Below are positions 21,804-30,397 of a DNA stretch of 64,000 nt, piece after piece. Position 1 is the stretch's first letter; every line of letters begins with the position of its first letter. The notes below the pieces were generated by a model. It was given only the letters and a program-made list of their open reading frames with translations. It was not told the origin of the DNA and made no database searches. The DNA is from Agromyces kandeliae. Its GTDB lineage: Bacteria; Actinomycetota; Actinomycetes; Actinomycetales; Microbacteriaceae. The stretch is from contig NZ_WKJD01000009.1 of the NCBI RefSeq assembly GCF_009674665.1, positions 62,001-126,000 of the forward strand. The letters run 5' to 3'. The position numbers were made by a program, and so were the translations under genes.

Positions 21804-22850
21804 CTAGAAGTCGAAGTCGCCGATGTTGTCGGCGTCGAAGACGTAGGGGTCGCCGAGCAGGACGGTGCCGTCGGCGCCGACCTCGTACGAGCCGAGCTTG
21901 CCGGCCTCGAACGTGTCGCCCTCCTCACCGGTGATCTCGCCCGTGATCAGCGCCTGCGCCGCGTACGCGGCCAGGTAGCCCAGGTCGGCCGGGTTCCACA
22001 GCGCGAACGCGGTCACGGTGCCGTCCTCGACGTACTCCCGCATCTGGTTCGGGGTGCCCAGGCCGGTCAGCGCGACCTGGCCCTGGTACTCCGAGGTCGA
22101 CAGGTAGCGTGCCGCGGCCGCGATGCCGACCGTGGTCGGCGAGATGATGCCCTTCAGCTCCGGGTAGGTCTGCAGCAGCGCCGCGGTCTTGTCGAACGAG
22201 GTCTGGTCGTCGTCGTCACCGTAGACGACCTCGACCAGCTCGATGTCGGGGTGGCTGGCGGCCAGCTCCTCCTCCATCATCTCGATCCACGCGTTCTGGT
22301 TCGTCGCGTTCGCCGACGCGGACAGCACCGCGACCTGGCCCTCGTCGCCGATCTGCTCCGCGATCAGGTCGACCTGGACCTTCGCGATGCCCTCGGCGGT
22401 GGCCTGGTTGATGAACAGGTCGCGGCACTCCGGGTTCGTGTCCGAGTCGAACGTGACGACCTTCACCCCGGCACCGGATGCCTCGTCCAGGGCATCGCAG
22501 ATCGCCTCCGGGTCGTTCGCGGACACCACCAGGGCGCCCACGCCCTGCTGCGCCGCGGTCTGGATGAACGAGACCTGCGACGTCGGCGACGCCTCGGTCG
22601 GGCCGACCTCGGCGAACTCGCCGCCGAACTCCTCGACCGCCTCCTGCCCACCCGCGGACGAGGTGTCGAAGTACGGGTTGCCCAGGTTCTTCGGCAGGAA
22701 CGTCACCGACAGGTTCGCGTCACCGCCATCACCCCCGGAATCACCCCCGCCATCCCCGCTCGAGGCACAGCCCGTCAGGGCCAGGACCGTCGCGGCAGCC
22801 GCCGCGGTGATCGCCACGCCGAAACGGCGCGAACGCTGCTTGGTGAACAT
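21804..22850 (-). CDS. Sugar ABC transporter substrate-binding lipoprotein, RhaS-like
   Basis: 348 residues with a lipoprotein signal: basic N-terminus, hydrophobic stretch, then the lipobox LTGC (Cys28). A Gly/Asp/Ser linker (about 30-45) leads into a periplasmic-binding-protein-like type I domain starting LSVTFLPKNLGNPYFDTSSA, which closely resembles rhamnose-binding RhaS; VVTFDSDTNPE and FINQAT also fit. Last gene of an operon with the ATPase and two permeases. The sugar is probably rhamnose or a relative, but no rhamnose-catabolic enzyme is present here to confirm it. Confidence 0.85.
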   Translation of the reverse strand: MFTKQRSRRFGVAITAAAAATVLALTGCASSGDGGGDSGGDGGDANLSVTFLPKNLGNPYFDTSSAGGQEAVEEFGGEFAEVGPTEASPTSQVSFIQTAAQQGVGALVVSANDPEAICDALDEASGAGVKVVTFDSDTNPECRDLFINQATAEGIAKVQVDLIAEQIGDEGQVAVLSASANATNQNAWIEMMEEELAASHPDIELVEVVYGDDDDQTSFDKTAALLQTYPELKGIISPTTVGIAAAARYLSTSEYQGQVALTGLGTPNQMREYVEDGTVTAFALWNPADLGYLAAYAAQALITGEITGEEGDTFEAGKLGSYEVGADGTVLLGDPYVFDADNIGDFDF

Positions 22851-22907
22851 CGTTGTTTCCTTCCTTGGTGCCGGTGAGGCGACTGTGTGTGATTCCAGGT
22901 GGAGCGA

Positions 22908-23981
22908 TCAGGACGACGATGCCGCCAGCTCTCGCTCCTTCTTCTTCCCGATCGCCGAGATCCGCCGACGGCGGAGCCAGGCGAGGAGGCTTGCGGACAC
23001 CACGGAGAGCACGAGCAGCACGCCCGTGATGACGTTGATGATGTCGGAGGTCACCCCGGCGAGCCGGAGCGCGCTGCCGAGCACGCCGATGAGCAGGACG
23101 CCGGCGATCACCCCGTGCAGGGCGCCGCGACCGCCGAAGATCGAGACGCCGCCGAGCAGGACCGCCGCGATGACCTGCAGTTCGAGGCCGGTCGCGTTGT
23201 CGCCGCGGGCGTTGCTGTAGAGCAGCGTGAAGTAGACGCCGGCGAAGCCGGAGATGGCGCCGCTCATGACGAACAGCCAGAACTTCGTGCGCCCGACGTT
23301 GATGCCCGAGAACGACGCGGCCTCCTTGTTCAGGCCGATGGCGTAGAGCGATCGGCCGAACGGCGTGAAGTGCAGCAGGATCGCGAACGCGATCGCGAGC
23401 ACGACGAACGGGATCATGATGCCCGGGATCGGGGTCCCCGGGATGTTGTCCTTCGCGAGGTCGGACCAGAACTCGGGGAAGTCGGTGACCGCGGTGGTGC
23501 CGAGCAGCCCGACGGCGATGCCGCGGAACAGCGCGAGCGTGCCGATCGTGACGGCGAGCGACGGCAGGCCGACGACGGTGACGAGGAACCCGTTGACCAC
23601 GCCGGCGATCGTGCCGACGAGGATCGCGGTGATCGCGGCGAGGGCGAAGGGCCAGCCCGCCTGCGTGAGGATGCCGGTCATCACGCTGGAGAGGCCCACG
23701 ACGCTCGCCACCGACAGGTCGATCTCCTCGGTGATGATGATGAGCGTCATCGGGAGGGCGATCAGCAGGATCGGCGCGATGTCGCGCAGCAGGTAGGTCA
23801 CCGTGAGCGGGCTGTCGAAGTTCGGGACGACCGCGAGCGACACCGCGATGACCACGATGAGCAGCCCGATGATGGCGGACTCGCGTGTGAGGAGCACGCG
23901 GCGCCAGAGCGGCCGCGAGTACGCCGCGTAGGTGCGGGCGGAACGGGTGTCCGGAACGGATGCCGGTGCCGTGGCGGTCAT
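22908..23981 (-). CDS. Sugar ABC transporter permease (RhaQ/RbsC-like)
   Basis: 357 residues, about 9-10 membrane helices, BPD_transp_2 family. Contains the family signature region TLALFRGIAVGLLG and LQVIAAVLLGGVSIFGGRG. Its ATG at 23981 overlaps the stop of the upstream permease gene (ATGA). Second of two permeases that would form a heterodimeric channel for the sugar bound by the lipoprotein encoded next. Confidence 0.87.
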   Translation of the reverse strand: MTATAPASVPDTRSARTYAAYSRPLWRRVLLTRESAIIGLLIVVIAVSLAVVPNFDSPLTVTYLLRDIAPILLIALPMTLIIITEEIDLSVASVVGLSSVMTGILTQAGWPFALAAITAILVGTIAGVVNGFLVTVVGLPSLAVTIGTLALFRGIAVGLLGTTAVTDFPEFWSDLAKDNIPGTPIPGIMIPFVVLAIAFAILLHFTPFGRSLYAIGLNKEAASFSGINVGRTKFWLFVMSGAISGFAGVYFTLLYSNARGDNATGLELQVIAAVLLGGVSIFGGRGALHGVIAGVLLIGVLGSALRLAGVTSDIINVITGVLLVLSVVSASLLAWLRRRRISAIGKKKERELAASSS

Positions 23982-25027
23982 CGCACGTCCTCCCTGGCCT
24001 CGATGAGCTTGCGGTGTTGTCGGAGCGCGAGCACCCGGTCGAGCACGATCGCCCCGATGATGAGCGCGCCGACCACGGCGCGCTGCCAGAAGTCCTGGAT
24101 GCCGACGATGGGCAGCGCCCGGTTGATGGTGAGCAGCAGGTAGGCGCCGATCGCGGCGCCCCAGACCGTGCCGACGCCGCCCGAGATCGCCACGCCGCCG
24201 ATGACGGCGGCGCCGATGGCCTGGAGTTCGAGGCCGGTGCCCGCACCCGAGCTCACGGTTCCGTAGCGCGCGGCGTAGAGCACGCCGGAGAGGCCGGCGA
24301 GCGCGCCGCTGAGCACGAACGCGGTGAGGATGCGTCGGGTCACGCGAAGGCCGTAGAGGTGCGCGGCGTCGGGGTCGGAGCCGATCGCGTAGAACTCGCG
24401 GCCGCTGCGCAGGTTGCGGAGCACCCATGCGGCCATGACGAGCACGATCACGGCGATGATCGTGAGGATCGGGATGAACAGGATCTGGCCGGTGCCGAGC
24501 CCGCGGAACGCCGCGGGGAGGTCGGACGCGTTGATCCGGTCGCTGCCCGTCCACGCGACGTTGATGCCGCGGTAGATGTACAGCGTGCCCAGCGTGATGA
24601 CGAGCGCGGGCACCCGCGCGAATGCGACCAGCGCGCCGTTGATCAGGCCGAGGATCGCGCCGAAGGCGATGCCGGCGAGGAACACCGCGATGACCGGGAT
24701 GCCGGGGATGTCGATGAAGAGCCGGCCGGTCAGGTAGGCGGTCAGCCCGAGGACCGAGCCGACCGAGAGGTCGACGTTGCGCGTGATGATCACGATCGCC
24801 TGGCCGACGGCGACGAGCAGCAGCAGCGACGGCGTCAGGAGCAGGTCGCGGAACCCGTCGGAGGAGAACAGGAAGTTCGGGTTGACGGCGGTCGCGACGA
24901 CGATCACCGCGAGCAGGGCGATGAGGATGCCGGTCTCGCGGGCCTTGAAGATGTGCGAGACGATTCGCGTCGCGGCTGACGAGCCCGGCTGGGCGGGCTT
25001 GGCGGGCGGGGCGGTGGTCGCGGTCAC
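23978..25027 (-). CDS. Sugar ABC transporter permease (RhaP/RbsC-like)
   Basis: 349 residues from a GTG at 25027 that overlaps the ATPase stop by 4 bases. Polytopic membrane protein of the ribose/rhamnose class with NVDLSVGSVLGL, TLGTLYIYRGINVAW and LQAIGAAVIGGVAISGGVG. A second permease of the same fold follows with a 4-base overlap. Confidence 0.87.
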   Translation of the reverse strand: MTATTAPPAKPAQPGSSAATRIVSHIFKARETGILIALLAVIVVATAVNPNFLFSSDGFRDLLLTPSLLLLVAVGQAIVIITRNVDLSVGSVLGLTAYLTGRLFIDIPGIPVIAVFLAGIAFGAILGLINGALVAFARVPALVITLGTLYIYRGINVAWTGSDRINASDLPAAFRGLGTGQILFIPILTIIAVIVLVMAAWVLRNLRSGREFYAIGSDPDAAHLYGLRVTRRILTAFVLSGALAGLSGVLYAARYGTVSSGAGTGLELQAIGAAVIGGVAISGGVGTVWGAAIGAYLLLTINRALPIVGIQDFWQRAVVGALIIGAIVLDRVLALRQHRKLIEAREDVR

Positions 25028-26553
25028 TTCGCGTCCTCCTTGTCGGCGGTGGCGGCGAACATGACGGCCTCGGGCGTGGCCTCGGATCGGGGGAACTCCC
25101 CGGTGAGCGAACCCTCGCGCATCACCAGCACGCGATCCGCCATGCCGAGCACCTCGGGCAGCTCGGAGCTGATCATGAGGATCGCGATGCCCTGCTGGGC
25201 GAGCACGGAGAGCAGGCGGTGCACCTCGGACTTGGTGCCGACGTCGATGCCTCGGGTCGGCTCGTCGACGATGAGCACGGTCGGCTCCGTCGCGAGCCAC
25301 TTGCCGAGCACGACCTTCTGCTGGTTGCCGCCCGACAGGGTGCCCGTCTCGGCGTCGAGTGCGGCCGTCTTGACCTCGAGCCGACTCGCCCACACCGCGG
25401 CCGCGGTGTTCTGGGCCCGGTCGGTCAGGAGCCCGCCCTTGGTGAGGGTCGAGCGGATGGCGAGGGTGATGTTGCGCGAGACGGACTCGTCGAGCACGAG
25501 GCCCTGCTTGCGCCGGTCCTCGGGCACGAGCGCGAGGCCCCTCGTCATCGCGGCGTTCGGGTTGCCCTTCGGCAGCGCCGTGCCGGAGACCCGGACCGAA
25601 CCGGAGGAGTACGGGTCGACGCCGAAGATCGCGCGGGCGACCTCGCTGCGGCCCGCACCGACGAGCCCCGCGAGGCCGACGATCTCGCCGGCTCGGACCG
25701 TGAAGCTGATGTCGTGGAAGACGCCGGGCCGGGTGAGCCCCTCGACGACGAGCACGTCGTCGCCGATCTCGGCGGGCAGCTTCGGGAAGAGCTCGGCGAC
25801 GTCGCGGCCGACCATCTGGCGGACGAGTTCGTCGACGCTCGTCTCGGCGATCGGCTCGGTGGCGATGTAGCTGCCGTCGCGCATGACCGTGACGGTGTCG
25901 CACAGTGCGAAGACCTCGTCGAACCGGTGCGAGATGAACATGAGCGCCCGGCCCTCGTCGCGGAGGCTCCGCGCGACGGCGAAGAGGCGCTCGACCTCGA
26001 CGCCGGAGAGGGCGGCCGTCGGCTCGTCCATGATGAGCACTCGCGCGTCGAGCGAGATCGCCTTGGCGATCTCGATGATCTGCTGGTCGGCGATCGACAG
26101 GCCGTCGGTGATGCGGTCGGGGTCGATCGAGACGCCGAGCCGCGCGAAGATCTCCTCGGCCTCGGTGCGCATGGCCTTCCGGTCGATGCGGCCGAACCGG
26201 TTGGTGGGCTGGCGACCCATGAAGATGTTCTCGGTGACCGAGAGGTCGGGGAAGAGCGTCGGCTCCTGGTAGATGACGGCGATGCCCGCGGCCTTCGACT
26301 GCGCGGTCGAGTGGAAGTCGACCTCCTCACCGCGGAGCCGGAACGTGCCGGCATCGCGTCGGTAGAGGCCGGCGATGATCTTGACGAGGGTCGACTTGCC
26401 CGCGCCGTTCTCGCCGATCAGTGCGTGGATCGATCCCTGCTCGAGGGTGATGGTGCCCGATCGGAGGGCGACGACGGCGCCGAACGACTTCACGACCTTC
26501 GCGAGTTCGAGCGCCGGGGGCGCGGGGGTCGTGGTGGTCTGCTCCACGGTCAC
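25024..26553 (-). CDS. Sugar ABC transporter ATP-binding protein, double NBD (RhaT/RbsA-like)
   Basis: 509 residues from a GTG at 26553, with aggagg 2 bases upstream. Two nucleotide-binding domains: the first with Walker A GENGAGKST, a degenerate signature (LSIADQQ) and Walker B VLIMDEPTAAL; the second with a degenerate Walker A (GLVGAGRSE), signature LSGGNQQKV and Walker B VLIVDEPTRGID. This asymmetry is normal for the CUT2 sugar importers. First gene of the four-gene operon, transcribed away from the LacI gene across a palindromic operator. Confidence 0.92.
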   Translation of the reverse strand: MTVEQTTTTPAPPALELAKVVKSFGAVVALRSGTITLEQGSIHALIGENGAGKSTLVKIIAGLYRRDAGTFRLRGEEVDFHSTAQSKAAGIAVIYQEPTLFPDLSVTENIFMGRQPTNRFGRIDRKAMRTEAEEIFARLGVSIDPDRITDGLSIADQQIIEIAKAISLDARVLIMDEPTAALSGVEVERLFAVARSLRDEGRALMFISHRFDEVFALCDTVTVMRDGSYIATEPIAETSVDELVRQMVGRDVAELFPKLPAEIGDDVLVVEGLTRPGVFHDISFTVRAGEIVGLAGLVGAGRSEVARAIFGVDPYSSGSVRVSGTALPKGNPNAAMTRGLALVPEDRRKQGLVLDESVSRNITLAIRSTLTKGGLLTDRAQNTAAAVWASRLEVKTAALDAETGTLSGGNQQKVVLGKWLATEPTVLIVDEPTRGIDVGTKSEVHRLLSVLAQQGIAILMISSELPEVLGMADRVLVMREGSLTGEFPRSEATPEAVMFAATADKEDAK

Positions 26554-26580
26554 GTCCTCCTCCTTGAGGTGAAAACTTTA

Positions 26581-26603
26581 TGAATCGATTCAGGCTCGAT
26601 TCA
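26581..26603. promoter_or_regulatory. LacI-type operator between the sugar importer operon and its regulator
   Basis: TGAATCGATTCA (26581-26592) is a perfect 12-base palindrome with the central CG typical of LacI-family operators. CTCGATTCA (26595-26603) repeats one half-site 11 bases further, about one helical turn. It sits 28 bases upstream of the ATPase start and 82 bases upstream of the LacI-type gene, so one site could repress both. Confidence 0.75.
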
Positions 26604-26684
26604 GGCATACTCTATGGAGGACATCGGCGAGGGTCAAGTCCGACCCGGACGGATGACCTCGAAGTTCGATTGCGAAGGAGCAGG

Positions 26685-27701
26685 ATGGCCGCGGTCAGCA
26701 TTCGCGACGTCGCCCAGCACGCGGGCGTCTCGGTGGGCACGGTCTCCAACGTCCTCAACCGGCCCGGCGAGGTGTCCGCCGAGTCGGTGCGCCGCGTGCA
26801 GGAGGCGATCGAGGCCCTCGGCTACGTGCGCAACGACGCGGCGAGGAAGCTCCGCGCCGGGGTGAGCACGACGGTCGGCTTCGTGGTGCTCGACGGGCAG
26901 AACCCCTTCTTCGGCGACGTCGTGCGCGGAGCCGAGGACGAGGGGTCCAAGTCGGGCATCGCGATCCTCTACGGCAACACCGACGAGGACCCGAAGCGCG
27001 AGCGCACGTACCTCGACCTCTTCGAGGAGCAGCAGGTCCGCGGCGTGCTCATCTCCCCGTACGGCGACATCAACCCGCGACTCGAGCGGCTGCGCGCCCG
27101 AGGGATCGCGGCCGTGCTCGTCGACCGGTTCAGCGGCGACGGGCGGTTCAGCTCGGTCTCGGTCGACAGCGTCGCGGGCGGGCGTATGGCCGTGGAGCAC
27201 CTGATCGCGACCGGTCGCCGCCGGATCGCGTTCGTGGGCGGGCCGTTCGAGATCCGCCAGGTCACGGACCGCCTCGCCGGGGCCCGGGCCGCAGCCGAGA
27301 ACGCTCGGGAGCACGTCGACCTCGAGGTCGTCGCCACCGATGCGCTCACCGTCGCCGACGGGGCGGCCGCCGGCGCGCGGATCATCGCCCGTCCGCGCTC
27401 CGAGCGACCCGACGCGATCTTCGCGGCGAACGACCTGCTCGCGCTCGGGCTGCTGCAGGCGCTCATCGTCGACGGTCGGATGCTCGTCCCGCACGACATC
27501 GCCCTCATCGGGTTCGACGACATCTCGTTCGCCGCCGCGGCGGCCGTGCCGCTGTCGTCGATGCGCCAGCCGAGCCGGATGATCGGACGCACCGCACTCC
27601 GGATCCTCCTCGAGGAGACGGCCGACCCCGAGCTGATCCCGCGCCAGACGGTCTTCCAGCCCGAACTGGTCGTGCGAGCGAGCACGACGCCGCGGCGCTG
27701 A
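26685..27701 (+). CDS. LacI-family transcriptional regulator
   Basis: 338 residues; ATG at 26685 after aaggag. The frame extends upstream to 26580 but has no better start. N-terminal LacI helix-turn-helix (residues 4-27: VSIRDVAQHAGVSVGTVSNVLN) and hinge, then a periplasmic-binding-protein-like effector domain ending in DDISFAAAAAVPLSSMRQP. It diverges from the rhamnose-type importer and very probably represses it in the absence of the sugar through the palindrome at 26581. Confidence 0.92.
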   Translation: MAAVSIRDVAQHAGVSVGTVSNVLNRPGEVSAESVRRVQEAIEALGYVRNDAARKLRAGVSTTVGFVVLDGQNPFFGDVVRGAEDEGSKSGIAILYGNTDEDPKRERTYLDLFEEQQVRGVLISPYGDINPRLERLRARGIAAVLVDRFSGDGRFSSVSVDSVAGGRMAVEHLIATGRRRIAFVGGPFEIRQVTDRLAGARAAAENAREHVDLEVVATDALTVADGAAAGARIIARPRSERPDAIFAANDLLALGLLQALIVDGRMLVPHDIALIGFDDISFAAAAAVPLSSMRQPSRMIGRTALRILLEETADPELIPRQTVFQPELVVRASTTPRR

Positions 27702-27748
27702 GCCGCGGGCGCGCGCCGGATCCCGCCTCCCCCGTCGAAGTACCGTTT

Positions 27749-27787
27749 CTGCGGTGGAGGTCGATCTCGAATCGCACTCCACCGCAG
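27749..27787. terminator. Inverted repeat after the LacI-type gene, probable terminator
   Basis: CTGCGGTGGAG (27749-27759) and CTCCACCGCAG (27777-27787) are perfect 11-base arms around a 17-base loop, in which CGAT/ATCG can extend pairing. It lies 47 bases after the LacI-type stop and about 50 bases before the next gene, on the same strand. A regulatory site for the next gene is the alternative. Confidence 0.5.
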
Positions 27788-27835
27788 GAGTCGCACTCGG
27801 ACGGCCTGTCGGACGGCCGGCGTAGCGTGCGACGC

Positions 27836-28405
27836 ATGACGACGGATGCCGCGGCCTGCACGGCCGTCGACGAGCGCGGGCCGTGCGCCGCTCCCGCCGA
27901 ACCCGGCGCGCCGCTCCGCCTGTGCACCATGCACCTGCTGGCGGCCCACGAGTGGGTCACGAGCTCGCACGGGGCGACCGACGTGCTTCCCGGAGCGTGC
28001 CTCGCCTGCGGCTCGCGGGTCGGCGTGCGGTATCCGTCGGGGTGGGTGTGCGCGATCTGCGAATGGCGGCTGGGCGACGTGCCGGATGCCGAGCTGCCGC
28101 CGCCGCGCGTCGACGTCGTGTACTACGTCCGCTGGCGCGAGCGCGTCAAGATCGGCACGTCATCGAACCCCAGGCGGCGGCTCGCGACGATCCCGCACGA
28201 CGAGGTGCTCGCGTTCGAGCGCGGCGGGCGAGCCCTCGAGCAGCGCCGCCACGCGGAGTTCGCGGCATCCCGCTGGCCCGGACGTGAGTGGTTCCGCTTC
28301 GACGAGCCGCTCGTCCGGCACGTCGCCGAGCTCGCCGCAGGCGGCGAGGACCCGTGGAACCGCTACGACCGCTGGCGGAGCGAGGAACTCGCCCGCCGCT
28401 CGTGA
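27836..28405 (+). CDS. Zinc-ribbon protein with a GIY-YIG-like (T5orf172/Mug113) domain
   Basis: 189 residues from the ATG at 27836 (a GTG three codons upstream is the alternative). The N-terminal half has several cysteines, including ACLACGSRVG and WVCAICEWRL, which form a CxxC...CxxC zinc ribbon. The C-terminal half reads VDVVYYVRWRERVKIGTSSNPRRRL and ALEQRRHAEFA, matching the T5orf172/Mug113 branch of GIY-YIG nucleases, with catalytic-type Tyr, Arg and Glu residues present. It might cut or bind DNA. No mobile-element genes are adjacent. Converges with the helicase gene, 4 bases apart. Confidence 0.72.
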   Translation: MTTDAAACTAVDERGPCAAPAEPGAPLRLCTMHLLAAHEWVTSSHGATDVLPGACLACGSRVGVRYPSGWVCAICEWRLGDVPDAELPPPRVDVVYYVRWRERVKIGTSSNPRRRLATIPHDEVLAFERGGRALEQRRHAEFAASRWPGREWFRFDEPLVRHVAELAAGGEDPWNRYDRWRSEELARRS

Positions 28406-28409
28406 GCGC

Positions 28410-30332
28410 TCAGGACTTGCCGTGCCGCGGCTTGCGCGGCTTGCGCCCGTCCCCCGCGTCGCTGCCGTGACCGCGGTCGTCGTACCCACGACCGCCGCCC
28501 GATCCGCGGTCGCGGTCGTACCCGCGGCCGCCGCCGTGCCCACGGTCGGAGCCGCGGTCGCGGTCGTACCCGCGCCCGCCGCCGCGACGGTCGTCGTACT
28601 GGCGGCGCGGCCGCCCACCGGTGTCGAGCCGGAGGTCGATGAGGCGCCCGGAGATCCGCGTGTCGGCGAGCCGATCGAACACGTCCTTCGGCAGGTTCGC
28701 GGGCAGCTCGACGAGCGAGAAGTCGGCCTGGATGCGGATGGCGCCGAAGTCGTCGCGCGCGAGTCCGCCCTCGTTGGCGAGCGCGCCGACGATCTGCCCG
28801 GGCATCACGCGATGACGCTTGCCGACGTCGAGGCGGTACATCGCCATGCCCGCGCGCGGCTGGCGGTCGGACCGGTCGCGGCCGCCGCGGTCGTCGCGGT
28901 CGAACCGGTCGCGGCCGCGGTCGTCGCGGTCGAACCGGTCGCGGCCGCGCTCGCGCGGCGCCGGCTCCGGCTCGGGCTCCATGAGCAGCGGCGAATCGCC
29001 CTGCGCGACGACGGCGAGGGCCGCGGCGACATCCGTCTCGGGCACGTCGTGGTGACGCACGTAGTGGGCGATGATGTCGCGGAACCCGCTGATGCGCTCC
29101 GCCTGCTCGAGCGCGGCCGAGATGCGGTCGTCGAAGCGGCTGAGCCGCGACTCGTTGATCTCGTCGACGCTCGGCAGGTCCATGGGCGTCATGCGCTGCT
29201 TGGTGGTCTTCTCGATGCGGGCCAGCAGGCCGCGCTCGCGCGGCGTCACGAAGCTGATCGCGTCACCGGTGCGCCCCGCACGACCCGTGCGGCCGATGCG
29301 GTGCACGTAGGGCTCGGGGTCGGTCGGGATGTCGTAGTTGACCACGTGCGTGATGCGCTCGACGTCGAGGCCGCGGGCCGCGACATCCGTCGCCACCAGG
29401 ATGTCGAGCTTGCCGCTCTTCAACTGCTCGACGGTCCGCTCGCGCTGCACCTGGGCGATGTCGCCGTTGATCGCCGCCGCCTCGTACCCGCGCGCGCGGA
29501 GCTTCTCGGCGAGCTCCTCGGTCGCGTTCTTGGTGCGGACGAAGATGATGACGCCCCCGAAGTCCTCGACCTCGAGGATGCGGGTGAGCGCGTCGACCTT
29601 GCGGGCGTGCGCGACGACGAGCACGCGCTGGGTGATGTTCGCCGAGGTCTGCGTCTTCGTCTTGACCGTGATCTGCTCGGGGTCGGTGAGGTACTGCTCC
29701 GACATGCGCCGGATGGCGGCGGGCATGGTCGCCGAGAACAGCGCGACCTGCTTCTCCTCCGGGGTGTCGGCGAGGATCGTCTCGACGTCCTCGGCGAAGC
29801 CCATCTTGAGCATCTCGTCGGCCTCGTCGAGCACGAGGTACTTGAGGCCCGAGAGGTCGAGCGTGCCCTTGTCGAGGTGGTCGATCACGCGTCCGGGCGT
29901 GCCGACGACGATGTGGACGCCGCGGCGGAGCGCCGACAGCTGCACGCCGTAGCCCTGGCCGCCGTAGACGGGCAGGATGTGCAGGTCGGGCAGGTGCGCC
30001 GCGTACTTCTCGAACGCCTCGCAGACCTGGAGGGCGAGCTCGCGGGTCGGGGCGAGCACGAGCGCCTGCGGGCTGCGATCGGAGGTGTCGAGGCGGGCCA
30101 GGATCGGCAGCGCGAACGCGGCCGTCTTGCCGGTGCCGGTCTGCGCCAGGCCGACGACGTCGCGCCCCTCGAGAAGCGTCGGGATGGTCGCGGCCTGGAT
30201 CGCCGAAGGCGTCTCGTAGCCGACGTCGTCGAGCGCCCGCAGCACCGCCCCCTCGAGTCCGAGGTCGGCGAAGGTGGGCGTCGTGGGCTCCTGGGGAGCC
30301 TCTGCCTCGATGGCGATGTCGTCGGAAGTCAC
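28410..30332 (-). CDS. DEAD-box ATP-dependent RNA helicase (DeaD/CsdA-like)
   Basis: 640 residues. Helicase core motifs in order: Q motif near residue 43, AQTGTGKT (I), PTRELA (Ia), TPGRVID (Ib), DEAD (II, VLDEADEM), SATMP (III), VATDVAARGLD (V) and HRIGRTGRAG (VI). After residue 440 come an Arg/Asp repeat (two copies of DRFDRDDRG), a DbpA-type RNA-binding domain (about 485-560) and a Gly/Arg/Asp-rich tail with RGYDRDRG repeats that may bind RNA. Such helicases act in ribosome assembly and RNA decay, often at low temperature. Confidence 0.93.
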   Translation of the reverse strand: MTSDDIAIEAEAPQEPTTPTFADLGLEGAVLRALDDVGYETPSAIQAATIPTLLEGRDVVGLAQTGTGKTAAFALPILARLDTSDRSPQALVLAPTRELALQVCEAFEKYAAHLPDLHILPVYGGQGYGVQLSALRRGVHIVVGTPGRVIDHLDKGTLDLSGLKYLVLDEADEMLKMGFAEDVETILADTPEEKQVALFSATMPAAIRRMSEQYLTDPEQITVKTKTQTSANITQRVLVVAHARKVDALTRILEVEDFGGVIIFVRTKNATEELAEKLRARGYEAAAINGDIAQVQRERTVEQLKSGKLDILVATDVAARGLDVERITHVVNYDIPTDPEPYVHRIGRTGRAGRTGDAISFVTPRERGLLARIEKTTKQRMTPMDLPSVDEINESRLSRFDDRISAALEQAERISGFRDIIAHYVRHHDVPETDVAAALAVVAQGDSPLLMEPEPEPAPRERGRDRFDRDDRGRDRFDRDDRGGRDRSDRQPRAGMAMYRLDVGKRHRVMPGQIVGALANEGGLARDDFGAIRIQADFSLVELPANLPKDVFDRLADTRISGRLIDLRLDTGGRPRRQYDDRRGGGRGYDRDRGSDRGHGGGRGYDRDRGSGGGRGYDDRGHGSDAGDGRKPRKPRHGKS

Positions 30333-30397
30333 GCTTCAGGGTAGACCTCGGCCCTGTGCAACCGCCCCATGCGGTGACGGATGGCGCGCCGGAGCGA

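Noticed and set aside
28870..28950. Tandem DNA repeat inside the helicase gene
   Set aside because: Encodes the Arg/Asp repeats of the C-terminal tail, common in this protein family; not a CRISPR or mobile element.
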